The notes beneath the pieces were generated by a model, which was not told the origin of the DNA, ran no database searches, and was given only the letters and a program-made list of their open reading frames with translations. A stretch of DNA of 60,000 nucleotides from Glandiceps talaboti. Lineage: Eukaryota > Hemichordata > Enteropneusta > Spengelidae. A program made the translations under genes and the position numbers. Where the stretch lies: assembly GCF_964340395.1 (NCBI RefSeq), contig NC_135565.1:15866209-15926208 (forward strand), in the 5' to 3' direction. This document shows positions 11,926 through 23,477 of the stretch, one piece after another. Each line of letters starts with the position of its first letter. Within the stretch, counting starts at the first letter, position 1.

Positions 11926-13380
11926 TCATAATGACAAACGGAATGTAAAATAAAATAACAGTGTTTACTCATGACAACATAAAGAATATAAAATAAACTA
12001 ATAGTATTTTGCTATGTAACATACTTTCTGTGGACTTAAGACACCTGTGGCTTGCAATAACAATACTGTACCTTATCAGTTCAGTTGTGCTAAAAATCAT
12101 GTAACAAGTGACACTGTATATAATAAGAATAAAATATAAAGCGGAAATTTTGGGTTTTATCCATCGTAATGGCGATTTTGTGCTTTCTCCGTTCTCCATA
12201 AAAAACATGATATTTCTGATGGATTGTCACGCTTTTGTTGCTAATAAACCGAATATCGTCTGCGCCTGGAGGAGCTACACCTATCCATGTATAATACTTA
12301 GCAGAACACATAACACTGTTTAACATGGCGGCGGCGAGACAGACGCCAAGATATCCAGAAATTAAATTGGTAAAAATTAACTAAAACTCTTATGCAAACA
12401 GATAGAGAAACAGAAAGCTAGTATATTATTATCGAATCCGCCTACTCACCACAATTTCTTTTGACTTCCCTGTCGTATTCAATCAGATGTCCATGTAAGT
12501 GTAAAGTTCAGAGACCAACATATTAGGCCTTCCGGAAGTCAGTCATTTGAGTTACTCCACACTCCTGCTATGTGGAAATCAAGTGGTCCGAAGAAGTACA
12601 ATTCTTTTCGGACCACGATCCGATATCAATTATTTTCGAAACAATGGCACTCTTTTTAAAGAAAATATTTAAAAGAAAAATATTTTGACTTTCAATTAAA
12701 TATCAGCCTTCAAAAAAATTCTGGTTTGACGAAAAATAAATCGAAATAGAGCCTACAAAACAATAATGTTAACATGGAATAAAAGTGTGGGGGATTCCAT
12801 TGAAAACTACACATAAACGGTTAAAATTAGTTTGTAACTCTGAAAAATATCAAATACTATAGCTAAAATAAGAATAATACTTTTGGCCTGAATGGCTTAC
12901 CATATCCTAGCTTGTTTTCTTCCTATTGACACGAATTTTACCCTCGATATAATCCGTTAAATTTATCTTTTTCCATCGCTGATTTTCTTAGAAAGGAATA
13001 TCTCTCCAAAGTGGCTTACACATTTGTCTATAAACAACAAACTCACCTGACTAATCAATTCCTTTAGGTCTGACCTCTTGAAGCAAAATTTATTATCGTC
13101 ACAGGCGACTAACTCTTTTATGTTAGGATGGGACTTTTACCTGGGGGTATTATATTACAGTCTCTGAATCACACAGCTGGAATATGTGTAATTATTTCGC
13201 ATCGGGCAATTAGTGTAAACATATTCACATGGCATGTGTCACGTGACATATTAACAGACTTTATCACAATATTCTGAAAATTTCTCCTTGAAAATAACGA
13301 TATCCATTCTAGGTATTGTCAGAGGTTATATTGTTGAATATGTTGCCTATACAATTCAGAGTACATACCTACGAAAATAG
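11926..13380. other. Non-coding DNA upstream of the LicD-like gene
   Basis: No coding exon is supported. A relic of the pearl-like hairpin tail (TTCAGTTGTGCTAAAAATCA) sits near 12,078-12,100. A perfect 10-bp inverted repeat GTGGTCCGAA/TTCGGACCAC lies at 12583-12592 and 12607-12616. GGCGGCGGCGAGAC near 12,325 is a small GC-rich patch that could belong to a 5' exon, but this is not demonstrable. Confidence 0.35.
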
Positions 13381-13382
13381 GT

Positions 13383-13408
13383 ATGGCAATTGTTTTCATT
13401 TGGTGTGA

Positions 13409-13456
<48 letters not shown>

Positions 13457-13488
13457 ATGTGTGTGTGCAAGGCCGCCACACACACACA

Positions 13489-13522
<34 letters not shown>

Positions 13523-13600
13523 TCCACACAAACAGACTGATAGACAGACGCCAGGCGATCCCTATAGCACTACTGAACCTCAGTTCAGTTGTGCTAAAAA
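13383..13600 (+). mobile_element. 3' part of a pearl-like element with (GT)n and (CA)n
   Basis: (GT)n at about 13410-13452 and (CA)n at about 13475-13522 are followed by the tail CGATCCCTATAGCACTACTG. Its hairpin stems are TAGCACTACTGAA (13565-13577) and TTCAGTTGTGCTA (13584-13596), matching the copy at 8.05 kb. A different microsatellite here occupies the slot held by (CAGA)n there. Confidence 0.5.
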
Positions 13601-13790
13601 CAGGGAAAAAACTCAAAATTAAAACTACTGCTACAAATATTGCAGCTAGACCGCCATACCTGTGTATATACTGTTATGTACTATGTGAATACCCCCCCCC
13701 CCCCCAGTCAACCTGGACGTGACATATTCAAATATGTCTTTCAACCCTCACCAATTGACTGTATGTCGATCTTGGCTTAATAGTTGCTAT

Positions 13791-15108
13791 GGGAGCCTTC
13801 AGTAATTACGAGGGGGGATTTAGGGCATCCTGAGCTGTAAAATGTGACCCTTCCCTACTCTTTTTTCTAAAATGACCCCCCCCCCCCTCTCCCCATCCCA
13901 AGTTCTAAAATCTGCCCCCCCCCCCTCTCCCCATCTCAAATTGACAAATTCACTGATAGATGGATATAAATTAATGACATTATAGGGACAGTAACTAACT
14001 TTTGATGATTGTTTTAGTGTGTTTTGTTCTGTGTATCAACTCCAGTTTTTAGTTTCTTGTTCTACTCCATAACGCACATCGAAACACTCATGTCTTTGGC
14101 AAACGTTTGTAAACACAGCCTGTATATGTACAAACTGCATTGTTATTTTTGACAAGTGAATTTTAGTCTGGACTAAAATTATCAACAATAAACAGTGCAC
14201 TTTAGACATATACAGACCGTGTTGACAAGCCAAATATGGGGTATTTCAACATGTTTTAAGGAGTAGAACAAGAAACTGCACTTGACACACAGAAAACAAG
14301 TATTGAAAAAAGGTCATCAAGTTACAGATACTGTCCCTTTAATTGTATTTGACTTTTCTTGCTGGAATTGACTGTAGTGTAGAACATTTACATCAAATTA
14401 GCTATGTTTGGAAAACACTAATTATCTGAAACTTCATTTCAAGCGAAAACTATTTTTTCCTTCACTTTTCATGCAACAGAGTACAACATAAATTACCTGT
14501 GAAATTCCAAAATATGTTTATTACGTTTTTCAACGGTAATTCCAGTGAAAATAAAATATTCTACACTCAGTCTGTTTTCTGCTAGATGGACATTCTAATG
14601 AGATAAGATATTGAAGCCAGTGACAGGTTTCAGTATGTATGTCATACAGGTCAATCTTTGCTTAGAAATCGCGTATATATGGCTCATATGCACATTTTGC
14701 GCTTGTATGGCAATGTATAGGCAGTTTACAACAATGGGCAATGTGCAGCTTGTCCCCTGTCACATGACATATTCCCAAACAGCCAAGCTACACAAGATGC
14801 CAAAAGGACTTGTTTAGCATGTGGAAAACAGTCATTTGTAACTACATGAAGTTTAGCTAAATATGAGCCTTAGTTTGAAGGGATGTTTGTTGTTTCCCTC
14901 AGAATTGTCGACTTTGTTTGAAATAGTGCAGTATTTACAAGAATTTTATCTTCTCACTGTATGGTAACAAGTACAAGCAAGGTAGGTCATAAAATGAGTC
15001 AACGTAAAATGTGACCCTCCCCCTGGACGGGTTTCTAAAATATGACCCTCCCCCTTAGACAGGTTTCTTAAACATGAGCCCCCCCCCTCGTAATTACTGA
15101 AGGCTCCC
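13791..15108. mobile_element. Non-autonomous DNA transposon, perfect 27-bp terminal inverted repeats
   Basis: The left end GGGAGCCTTCAGTAATTACG, continuing AGGGGGG, is matched exactly in reverse complement at 15082-15108. C-rich simple repeats sit just inside both ends. There is no transposase frame; the interior includes a nested palindromic MITE. Decayed ends of the same family appear near 9,690 (AGGGTGCCTTCATTAATTAC) and 11,625 (TTAGGGAGCTGTAATT). No target duplication is visible. Confidence 0.7.
13984..14338. mobile_element. Nested palindromic MITE
   Basis: The ends AGGGACAGTAACT and AGATACTGTCCCT are inverted. The two halves are near mirror images (GGAGTAGAACAAGAAACT on the right against the inverse on the left near 14,050). 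It lies wholly inside the 1.3 kb transposon, so it inserted later. Confidence 0.6.
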
Positions 15109-17250
15109 TAATGTACACCTTCATCCATGTTTACAATTTTATGATCAAAGTGAAAATATTGTAAAATTATCCTTCAAAGTCTTATCTTAGCTTACCTTAG
15201 AATACGTATTATAAACAGTTCGGTGCAGAATTAAACACACAACAACATTTTTATGGTATCTGCTGGAGTTTGCCTATGTCGAGTCACATGAGAACACCGG
15301 ACACGTGACAAAAATAATGATGAAAGCACAGTCTGTGAGCTATTTATATCAATTCGGCAGTAACGATTATTCAGTGTCTACGTGTTGACAGGCCATGATG
15401 GCGACGGTGATGGATCATTTCGTCCCAATTTCAACTCGTCCCATTCAGCTCGCCCAAATTTCAACTTTATGCTTGCAAGAAATGTACTGTGTGATATACG
15501 TCGCGGGGTCGCTGGAGCGTGGTTTCCCAAGCTTCTCGTCTGGGTGGTGTCGTAGGAGAGCCCCAGCGGTAAGAGTATGACGTGGATAACCGAGTCTATG
15601 TCATCTCAGGCCGTGAAATACAATTGAGCGCATACGCAATGACGTCACAGGCATATTACCTCACTTGGCCTCCTCGAGGGTAGGGTTCGCCGGAATGTCA
15701 TTTCGCTTGCACTATAAACATTAAAATGAGTAATACCTCTTGTCAACCAGGGCCGTAGCCTGACCAAATTGCCAAGGGGGCAGAACTTTGTCTTGGTGCA
15801 ATCATGCATCTAAAATTTAGAAAAGTGCTAATTTACATAAATTTGCATGCAATTTACATAATATATATTTTAGGATACGCAATTGAATATCATATGTAAG
15901 GTCAGAAAAAATAAAAAATGCTTGTCAACCGTTAACCTAACCCATCACATTGGGTAAGTAGGTCAATTTCATTTTTTCACAATGCTTGACAAGGATCAAA
16001 CTAACCATATATAATGATAGCAAAATATTTGAGGTCGAGTTTATATAGAACTAATTCAGTCATCTTGATACTATCTCATGCAATTTGTGTGCATAGCTAC
16101 AGTTAGGAAATGTACACAATTTACGGTTAAACAAATGGTGTAGTTCCTCGCACCCTTTCTTCTCAAAAAATGTTAAGCCACGCCATTTGAAACTAAAACA
16201 TTATTTTAGCCACCCCTTCTGTCACCCACACTACAGTGGAGATATAAAATCATACTGTACAATGATGCATTGGAAGGAGACAACTCCAAAGGTGAAAAAA
16301 AAATGAAAATAACACAGTGTAGGAGGCCATTTAATATCATAAAATATCAAACCATAGACATAATAAAATACAAGAATTGAAACAATTACATATTATATGG
16401 AAGTGTATTTTGTTGTGGCAAACCTAAAAGATATTATGCGGATGTGCACATGGTAAATGACTTCTCCTGAAGTTTAATTTCGTTTCAAAAATCCCGAATA
16501 AAGAGCAAAACCTTTCAAGACTTTCAGACTTTTGATGGCCCCAATGGTCGTAAACTTTTGTTCAATTCTTTTTAGTGCACATTGGATATTTAATCTCAAT
16601 TCATGCTTGTATGCAACATCAGAGCCAAATAAACCACTGTATAAGATAGTATATAATTTGGAATAGACTCAAATGTATATTGTTACATGTACTATTCAGA
16701 AAATATAAAGAAATATCCTTAATTTTGAAATAAAATGCGAAGCCCGCATGAGGATATATTGCCCATCACCAGAAAAAAATATATGGGTAGGTTGAACAGC
16801 TTTTCCATTTTTTTCTGGCCGAATGTCGTATCATTCAAAGTAGTTGCCGAAAAGATGTCATATTCAAAGTAAGAAAAAATGGATGATGCTTTCTCAAATA
16901 AGTAACACAGCAAAATAATCATTTTCTTTACCCAACTCCCAAAACTGTTATGGCCTCGTTTATGTCGGAACCCAAGGAGAACTCGGTGAATTCTCCTTGT
17001 CATTATCATTATAATGGAAATTGAAGTTTGGATTTTGATGTCGAAGGTACAGCTCTGTTTACAAATTCAGGGCCATTCTTTCCATAGCAAATTGTCGCTT
17101 CAACATGAATTGCGGAATAACGCTAGTGTCAGTGTGCAATGAGATAATTATATCAAACAATATTTTAACCAAGACAACGTCGAACACAATTATTGAAAGA
17201 AATATCTTCAAATAGTGGATCTTAAACTGCGTAAAGTTTAATAGTTTTTC
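15109..17250. other. Non-coding DNA with a small GC-richer patch
   Basis: No gene is recognised. At about 15,380-15,700 the sequence is richer in G+C and CpG and includes TGACGTCA at 15642-15649. This could be a promoter or first exon for an unseen gene, but no open exon is convincing. GGGCCGTAGCCTGACC at 15,750 resembles a DNA-transposon end. Minus-strand frames of 96 and 70 codons (16719-17009, 17059-17271) have no recognisable motif. Confidence 0.3.
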
Positions 17251-17257
17251 AGGGCCA

Positions 17258-17428
17258 TCAAATATTACCAAAAGAGATCAACCGTTTTATCAGCATAAAA
17301 TGTTTCAATATAAAGAACAAGATGTAAATGAGATCGCGCTCATCTTCGGAGTCACTGCATGCAGCATAGCAGGCAACCTCACGTTGAACGACTTTGTCCG
17401 TCTTTTTTTGAGTTTCACTCGCTGACAT
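17258..17428 (-). CDS. Possible short N-terminal exon, unrecognised
   Basis: A minus-strand ATG opens 56 codons beginning MSASETQKKTDKVVQREVAC, then a Ser/Asp/Glu run (SDSEDERD). This is typical of the disordered acidic N-terminus of nuclear proteins or some transposases. The last ~20 codons are Leu/Ile/Phe-rich and probably intronic; a donor was not identified with certainty. About 100 bp upstream is TTTCCCGCGC, an E2F-like motif. No downstream exon was found, so this may be chance or a relic. Confidence 0.2.
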   Translation of the reverse strand: MSASETQKKTDKVVQREVACYAACSDSEDERDLIYILFFILKHFMLIKRLISFGNI

Positions 17429-17704
17429 TATAATTGTGACTTGCTATCTTCAAATGAAGGAGACTTACAAGACTACTGTTACTCGCAGAAAATGCACAGA
17501 GCGTTTGCGCACTTCTTTTGTACTTTCCCGCGCAAAGCATTTTTAATTTGCTGCAAAAAGTTACAATTTTTAACTGGACACATTTTAATTCAAAGTTAAG
17601 CCAGCGTACAATAGCGATATAAGATACATATTAGCCATGATTCAGTGTACAGAAACTTTAGTAAACTATCCATTGAAATCGCGCACGCTAGGAATCGTCA
17701 CGTA

Positions 17705-18220
17705 AATAACGATTTTTATAGCATCGCTATTTCTCGGTTGTACTATACATGAAAACATCAGGATATGTCAAGAGACTTGGTTAAACTGGCACTAGTAGCG
17801 TAGGAAAACTATTTTCTAAGAATCCAGACTGGAAAGGACTTTTGCATCATCTGATATAGAATTGGAATCTAGATGACAAAGCCCTGTGAAATATAGTTTC
17901 TTCGGGGCCCGAACTGTAAATGATGACCCTACTGTTTCTCAAGAGCTTAATAACGTTATTGAGTTATGCGATGCGACATTTAACCACCTGTAGGCTACAT
18001 TGCAGACAATGTGTGAACTGGAGTGAACCCGAACAGACCAAAGTAATATATGTCATGGCTATGAATAGGTTACACTCGAGCTCACTAGCATAAACGGAAA
18101 CACTGTACACTCATTAATAACACTAACGAAGACAATTTTGCATGAATCATTTTCATATTTTTCAGCCACTTTCTGGGTATTCTTTTCATAGGAACCACTT
18201 TCTAGATCCAAGATTTCCAT
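17705..18220 (+). repeat. A-type upstream module of ATP-grasp copy 1
   Basis: ATTTCTCGGTTGTACTATAC through TTTCATATTTTTCAGCCACT matches 41,708-42,199 and 56,733-57,226 at high identity. Those are the flanks of copies 4 and 6. It marks the left border of the first complete duplication unit. Confidence 0.8.
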
Positions 18221-18381
18221 CCTACGATCGAAGTGGCAAGGTTCGTCCTCATGTGTCATCATTAAAAGAACAGCCGTCATTTTATAGGCGGCCTGAAGAA
18301 CAGAAGGACCACTGGTACATTGCCGGAGATACGAATTACATTACTCGATAGGTAAGATATTCGTAACACGCAACTTACAAG
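18221..18381 (+). promoter_or_regulatory. Promoter and non-coding first exon of copy 1 (P1), CRE lost
   Basis: The CCTACGATCGAAGTGGC block and TTTTATAGG (about 18279-18287) are kept. Where other modules read GTGTGACGTCATCAGT, this one reads GTGTCATCATT, a ~5-bp deletion that destroys TGACGTCA. Two donor candidates follow: ATAG|GTAAG at 18351/18352 and CAAG|GTAGGT at 18381/18382. The second is conserved in all A-type modules. The transcript would splice to the acceptor at 19496-19497. Confidence 0.6.
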
Positions 18382-18792
18382 GTAGGTAGGAATCAAACGC
18401 TGCAAAACAGTGTGGGCATGTGTTTGATATATACAATCTAGTTGTATTAAATGTCGGGGTGAATCTCTTGACATGATACAACACTATTCATTACTTGAAC
18501 AACAACGAGTTCAGGCTTGCTGCATCTGCCTTAGGCTAACAAATACATGAGCCATTTTTAGAAATATCCCACGTAATGGTAGACGGATTATGCTGAAACG
18601 AATCGAGCCTTCTCCGGATTTTAATCAGATTGAGCTTTCGTGTGTGTGTGTGTGTTGGTAAATTTGCAAACTTGATATTACATTGGCATTACCAGTACAC
18701 AATGTTATCCTAAATACTGCGGGTTAAGTCTAACCGTTTGAGTTCAATGAATATGTGACACTCTCTTCAGGTAGGACATTGCATGGGATAGC

Positions 18793-19270
18793 TAGTAATA
18801 AATATGGGGGTACGGGACCACTAGAATGAGATACCCCTAAATTAAGCATTTTAACTTTTTTTTTAAATGGTCTAATCTATATTAAATTTTAGTAAATACA
18901 AAATATGACCTTGTTGTTCACTGTCGTTTTATAGTTAAGAGTATCTGGAACGACAGTGAACGACAACCTGTTACTACTCCCGGCCATTGTTTAAATAAGT
19001 ACATCATCGGAGGGTTCAAAGGTCAATACATTTACATATCAATAGGTCAGCTGTGTATGACGTCATCGTCCTTTACCTCTAATGACCTTTAAGACAACCA
19101 TTTGAACCGAATAAAAAAATTAGGTTAATGTAAAATTACATTATTAGTTTTTATTATCACATTGTATTTACTAAAATTTAATATAGATTAGACCATTTTT
19201 TCAAAGTTAAAATGCTTAATTTAGGGGTATATGTCGTTCTAATGGTCTCATACCCCCATATTTATTACTA
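18793..19270. mobile_element. MITE with ~110-bp inverted arms in intron 1 of copy 1
   Basis: The left arm starts TAGTAATAAATATGGGGGTA and continues through AAATTAAGCATTTTAAC and GTCTAATCTATATTAAATTT. The right arm (about 19160-19270) is its reverse complement with few changes. The interior holds TGACGTCA at 19058-19065. Against copy 4, about 800 bp of intron (42,766-43,580) is missing exactly where the element lies, so insertion came with a deletion or the element sits at a deletion joint. Confidence 0.75.
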
Positions 19271-19560
19271 CTCATGTTTGTTATCCCTTCCGTCGGTTAC
19301 TTGGTTGTTGGTTGATAACTTAAAGAACTTGCCTGATTAGAGTTGGCCACTAGCAGTTTACCAAATTACAGGGGTTCCTGTTTTCCTGATAACAGGCATT
19401 CCACTGCTACGCTCTGAGGCTCAGTCTTTGCTCGCTGAAGTATTAAAAAGTCAACTCAACCCAAATAATCATCAAAACTATTTCCTTGTGTTCACAGAAT
19501 ATTTCCTCGGTCACCTGAGTGAGATTTCTTATTTGACACTGATCCATAAACAAGGCCGAC

Positions 19561-21818
19561 ATGAAACCAGCTAAATCGACAGTGATGGTATTATGTCCAA
19601 CACCTAGAGACACTTATCATGCTTCAAGAATTGATGGCATATCAGAAGAAGAGAATGAAAGGTTTACCTTTCACAGAGTGACAGCAAACAAAGATGAACG
19701 TTTAGATTTGCTTGAATACACAGAGATATGTGAGAAGGTTGTTGTAGATAAAAACATACAACAAATTTTGAGTCTAACGGATGCTGGAGCACTGGTACAT
19801 GCTGCCCTCGCACAAAAGTTTCCACATATCATTGGACCATCGATGGACTCAGTGTTACTAGCATTCAATAAATACTACACTCGTATGTATTTGGACCTGG
19901 AGAAGACTACTTTAAAACACGTTATTATAGATGCTGATGATACCAACCGAGATACTATGGAAAAGGCCTTAACAAAGGTTGGAGTTCCTGGGTTTCTAAA
20001 ACCTTGCACTGGAACAGGCTCATTTGGTGTCAGAAAGATTTATTCGATCAGCGACATGAAGGAGCATATCACGTGGTACAATACTCAGAACCACGTCACT
20101 CAAATAAGCGCCAGGTTTGTAGACAAGTATTCAAACAAACACCTATGTCCAAACCTTCCAAAGAACAGCCTTATACTGGAAGAATTCGTTGATGACGCAA
20201 AGATTGTAGAAATAAATGGATGCGTCTTTCAGGGGGAAATAATTCACTGGCGAATAAACGAAAACTTATACTTGAAGAGCCACCCAACAACAATAAGTGG
20301 TATTATGATACCATTTCAGATCATAACTGAAGGTCTAGATGCCAGGTTATGGGAGTTATATGATGCAATAATTGGCAAAGCCATTGGTCAAGGATTTGAC
20401 AACCAATTTATCAACATAGAAGTCTTTGTAAGACCAAATGGAGATATCAAGCTTTTGGAAGTAAATCCACGGATGGTTTCATCGAACATCCCCATTGATC
20501 GTATGTGTTTTCGAAATGGTGATCCGATGGTAGCTTTGTTGAATATTAACAGCGGAATAAAACCAAAACCATGGGTTTGGAATGGTAAACACGGTCTGAC
20601 TGGGTTCGCTATAACATTTGCCACTGGAAAGGCAGAAGACCTATTGGATTTTGAAGAGGCAACCAGACATCCAGAAGTATCTCCTCTACTTAATAATGCC
20701 GATGAAGTGCCTAACTGTGGAGACAGTGTTGCTAGATTAGCATATGTGAATATAGTGTGCAATAACAGAAAAGGTAAACTGAATTAATATATAGCTAACC
20801 GACTAAATTAAGAAATGCGTCGCGGCTTCGCTGCAATACCTTCTGAATCCTAGATTGAGTGATAAGTTGGGCGACTGCCATGCGAATGTATCTGTGTATG
20901 CCTTTCTCTGTCTCTCTCTGTCTCTCTGTCTCTGTCTGCCTTTGTCTGTCTGTCTGTCTGTCTGTCTCACTCTCTCACTCACTCTCTCTCTCTCTCTGTC
21001 TCTGTCTCTCTGTCTCTGTCTCTCGAAATTAAAGTATAGGTAATACAGCTATACAGTTGCATAATAATGTATTGACAAGAGTGAAATTGGGGTATTGAAG
21101 ACAATTTTCAAGTGCTCTATGGCTTTCCATAATGTGTATAGTTTGAAATCTTATGCCATTAAATGGCTTCCTAAATGTCCTTATTTTTTTAAGTGCTTAC
21201 TGTGGGAGGGGACAACCCCCTCCCACACCCTCCCCACTAGCTATCATAGGGGAAGCTGTTTCTGCCCAGAATCAAGATTGAAAGAGAAAACCCTGCTAGT
21301 TAAGTATCTCCAAGTACAGGTTACAGCCAAACCTTTCGCACAAAGCCCACATATATTTGAAAAGAAATCTCTCATTCTTATGTATGTATGCTGAGGTTGA
21401 TATCCACTTCTGAAGTGGAGCGGGAGGGGGGGGGGGTACTGTATAATTACACATTAAAATATGTGTAGCCGGGAGGGGCTACAACAATTCTTGGTTCATT
21501 TCGGACGGGGGGCACGGTTGGTTGGTTTTTTTTGAGAGCGCAAGGGGGGGGGGGGGGGCTGCCAAAAATATATGACCAAAATAATTTCTCCTCGAGCCCC
21601 CCTGCCGTACATTCTGATCCCAGCCTAATACTCACATAAATGTCAGTGCCCTGATACCAGTTCCTAAAGATCCTCAAAGGCATCCCTAACTATGTAGTAT
21701 CTGATTATATAAGAGATGACACGTCACTAACATACCAATGGTTGTTTTTAAAGGATGTGTTAGGACGGATCTATATCAACTCGTCAAGTTTGTCGTAGAT
21801 ATTTTTAAAAATCGAGTT

Positions 21819-21857
<39 letters not shown>

Positions 21858-21886
21858 TGATGATGTTGTTGTTGTTGTTGTTTTGA

Positions 21887-21932
<46 letters not shown>

Positions 21933-22341
21933 GAGTTCAAATATCCACAAAGATCAAACGAGGTACTAATTTTGGGTACTCGGTTAATAAGAAATTCATA
22001 ACAAAACAAGTTTATAATCTTTATGAACATGAAAACCAGATGTGAAACAATACAGCCCAATTCAATGTTGTAACTGAATAATTTATTCTCAAAAATTAAT
22101 AATGCGCAAAAATTGTATTAATTGTACACACAGGAAGTGATTTGTAATTAACGTATTTTTCATACATTTATACTGTAACAACAGTAATGATGATGATAAC
22201 CATACAGTGTTTGTTCTTTATTTTCAGTATCAAACAAGTTTTCTTTATTCTTTCTTAGAGGTGATGGCGCGTTATTTTGATATCTTGAAGAAGATCCTGA
22301 AGAAACCAGAATTTAGTCCAAAACTGGAATATGAAGAATAA
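19561..22341 (+). CDS. ATP-grasp ligase-like protein, copy 1 (subfamily A)
   Basis: Model: 19561-20773 joined to 22259-22341, 431 aa, with a 5' UTR acceptor TTCACAG at 19491-19497. An N-terminal pre-ATP-grasp region (1-100) leads to KYYTRMYLDL (104-113). ATP-grasp features are FLKPC with Lys147, the glycine-rich loop TGTGSFGV (150-157), LILEEFV (204-210) at the adenine hinge, FINIEVFV (283-290) with Glu287, and LLEVNPRM (298-305), whose Glu300 and Asn302 should bind Mg. The family couples ATP hydrolysis to joining a carboxylate with an amine through an acyl phosphate (as in D-Ala-D-Ala ligase or carnosine synthase). The substrates here are not inferable. There is no signal peptide or membrane segment, so it is probably cytosolic. 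Copy 1 alone has GTGS rather than GTAS in the loop. A possible poly(A) signal AATAAA lies at 23199. The frame past 20773 (GKLN, stop) is intronic. Confidence 0.9.
20904..21024 (+). repeat. (CT)n/(TCTG)n microsatellite in intron 2 of copy 1
   Basis: Mixed TCTC and TCTG units just after the donor. They are absent from the introns of the other copies. Confidence 0.9.
21819..21932 (+). repeat. (TTG)n microsatellite in intron 2 of copy 1
   Basis: The same intron position carries (TTG)n in copies 2 (32839-32930), 3 (39175-39221) and 5 (53096-53163) but not in copy 4, so the array predates several duplications and was lost once. Confidence 0.9.
22259..22341 (+). CDS. Last coding exon of ATP-grasp copy 1
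   Basis: An 83-nt exon after the acceptor TTTCTTAG. It begins with AG, which completes a Glu codon with the G left by the main exon (phase 1), and encodes VMARYFDILKKILKKPEF followed by an acidic tail ending EYEE, then TAA. The amphipathic stretch corresponds to the closing C-terminal helix usual in ATP-grasp enzymes. Position and sequence are conserved behind every complete copy. Confidence 0.85.
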
Positions 22342-23236
22342 TATCCTGTTGTATCACTATACAGGAAATCCTAACTTTTCACAAGACATTGAAGTTGTAA
22401 CGAATTTATGAATTAATTTATTGGTAGACAGGTCTGGAATGGGTTTTGCATTTCTATTTAAACATCTAAATGTAGTTACATCGTGTAACTTTATTTGGTA
22501 AATCATTCCACAGCTGTGGAGGTGTATACACAAAGCCTTGTATCCTCTATTAGTATTCTTATGAAACACGTGTATATTAATTAGGTTATTTTGCAGAAAT
22601 ATTAATATATTATTCATGTATTCAAAAAATAACTACTTTTAATAATAGAATAATGCATAGACGAATACTACATGAATGAAACATTATAGGTTTTCTTGAG
22701 AACTTATATTTGGAGCTAGAGTAACTACAATTCATATCTGGTTTATGCATGCTAATTTGATTTCTATTGTTCCAAGTCGCCCTTGAAATACAGTATCATA
22801 TAAGCTCCCAATAATTCTTTAAAACTTGTAAACCGACTGTTTAAGCACTATGTTACTGAACTCGTCCCAAATTTGGCACATATTCAAAGAGTAGCCGAAT
22901 GGTGGCGCTTGTCCTTATCATGGAATAAGGAGGCGCCTTTGCGTTCTATAATACAATTACAAAATGTCCGATGAGAATGGAGAGCAGCTCTTCATGTCAG
23001 TTTTAAAATATCCATGGCATATTTATCACTTTCAATTGGCAATCCATGATTTTGTTTAATCCACATTCAAAATACCTTTGAACTGAACTCATGATACCAT
23101 GTCCTCGATTTGAAAACTGTGCGACAGATTAATGTAAGGAACAGGAAACTAATCATACCTGTACTGCGATCAACCAAATTTGTAATAGACCACCTGACAA
23201 TAAATGTACTGACAGTTTAGCATATCTTGTTATTAA
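22342..23236 (+). other. Conserved 3' flank, probably 3' UTR of copy 1
   Basis: This ~900-bp stretch is recognisable behind all five complete copies although it codes for nothing. Each copy keeps GTAGCCGAATGGTGGCGCTG and ends with TGACAATAAATGTACTGAC or a close variant, giving AATAAA at 23199, 34199, 40339, 47520 and 54423. I infer a shared poly(A) site. Confidence 0.5.
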
Positions 23237-23477
23237 AATAAAAAAGTTGATTTTCAAAATCATTAATATTTTTTCTTTGTTCTTTTAAAATATTTCACAA
23301 CAAAATGCCATCATTATCATGTAATTAAATGTTACTGCCCCCACATCATGATACGTGTAATTTCGTCTTATGATCATTACAGTTCAAAAATGTGAAAACC
23401 TGTAACTGACAACACACGTTAGGTTTTTTTACCTTGTCACATCTAACCCCATCAATTGTTGAAGAAAGGAACCTCTG

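Noticed and set aside
15395-15580. 61-codon frame in a GC-richer patch
   Set aside because: Low-complexity internal repeats (CCCAATTTCAACT-like) and no protein motif; at most part of a promoter or UTR.
18142-18351. 69-codon frame across the P1 promoter of copy 1
   Set aside because: The frame is open only because of the small deletion that removed the CRE. In P0, P2, P3, P4 and P6 the equivalent frame stops, so it is not a conserved protein.
20388-20762. 124-codon antisense frame in copy 1, and similar antisense frames in the other copies
   Set aside because: They are shadows of the conserved sense exon.
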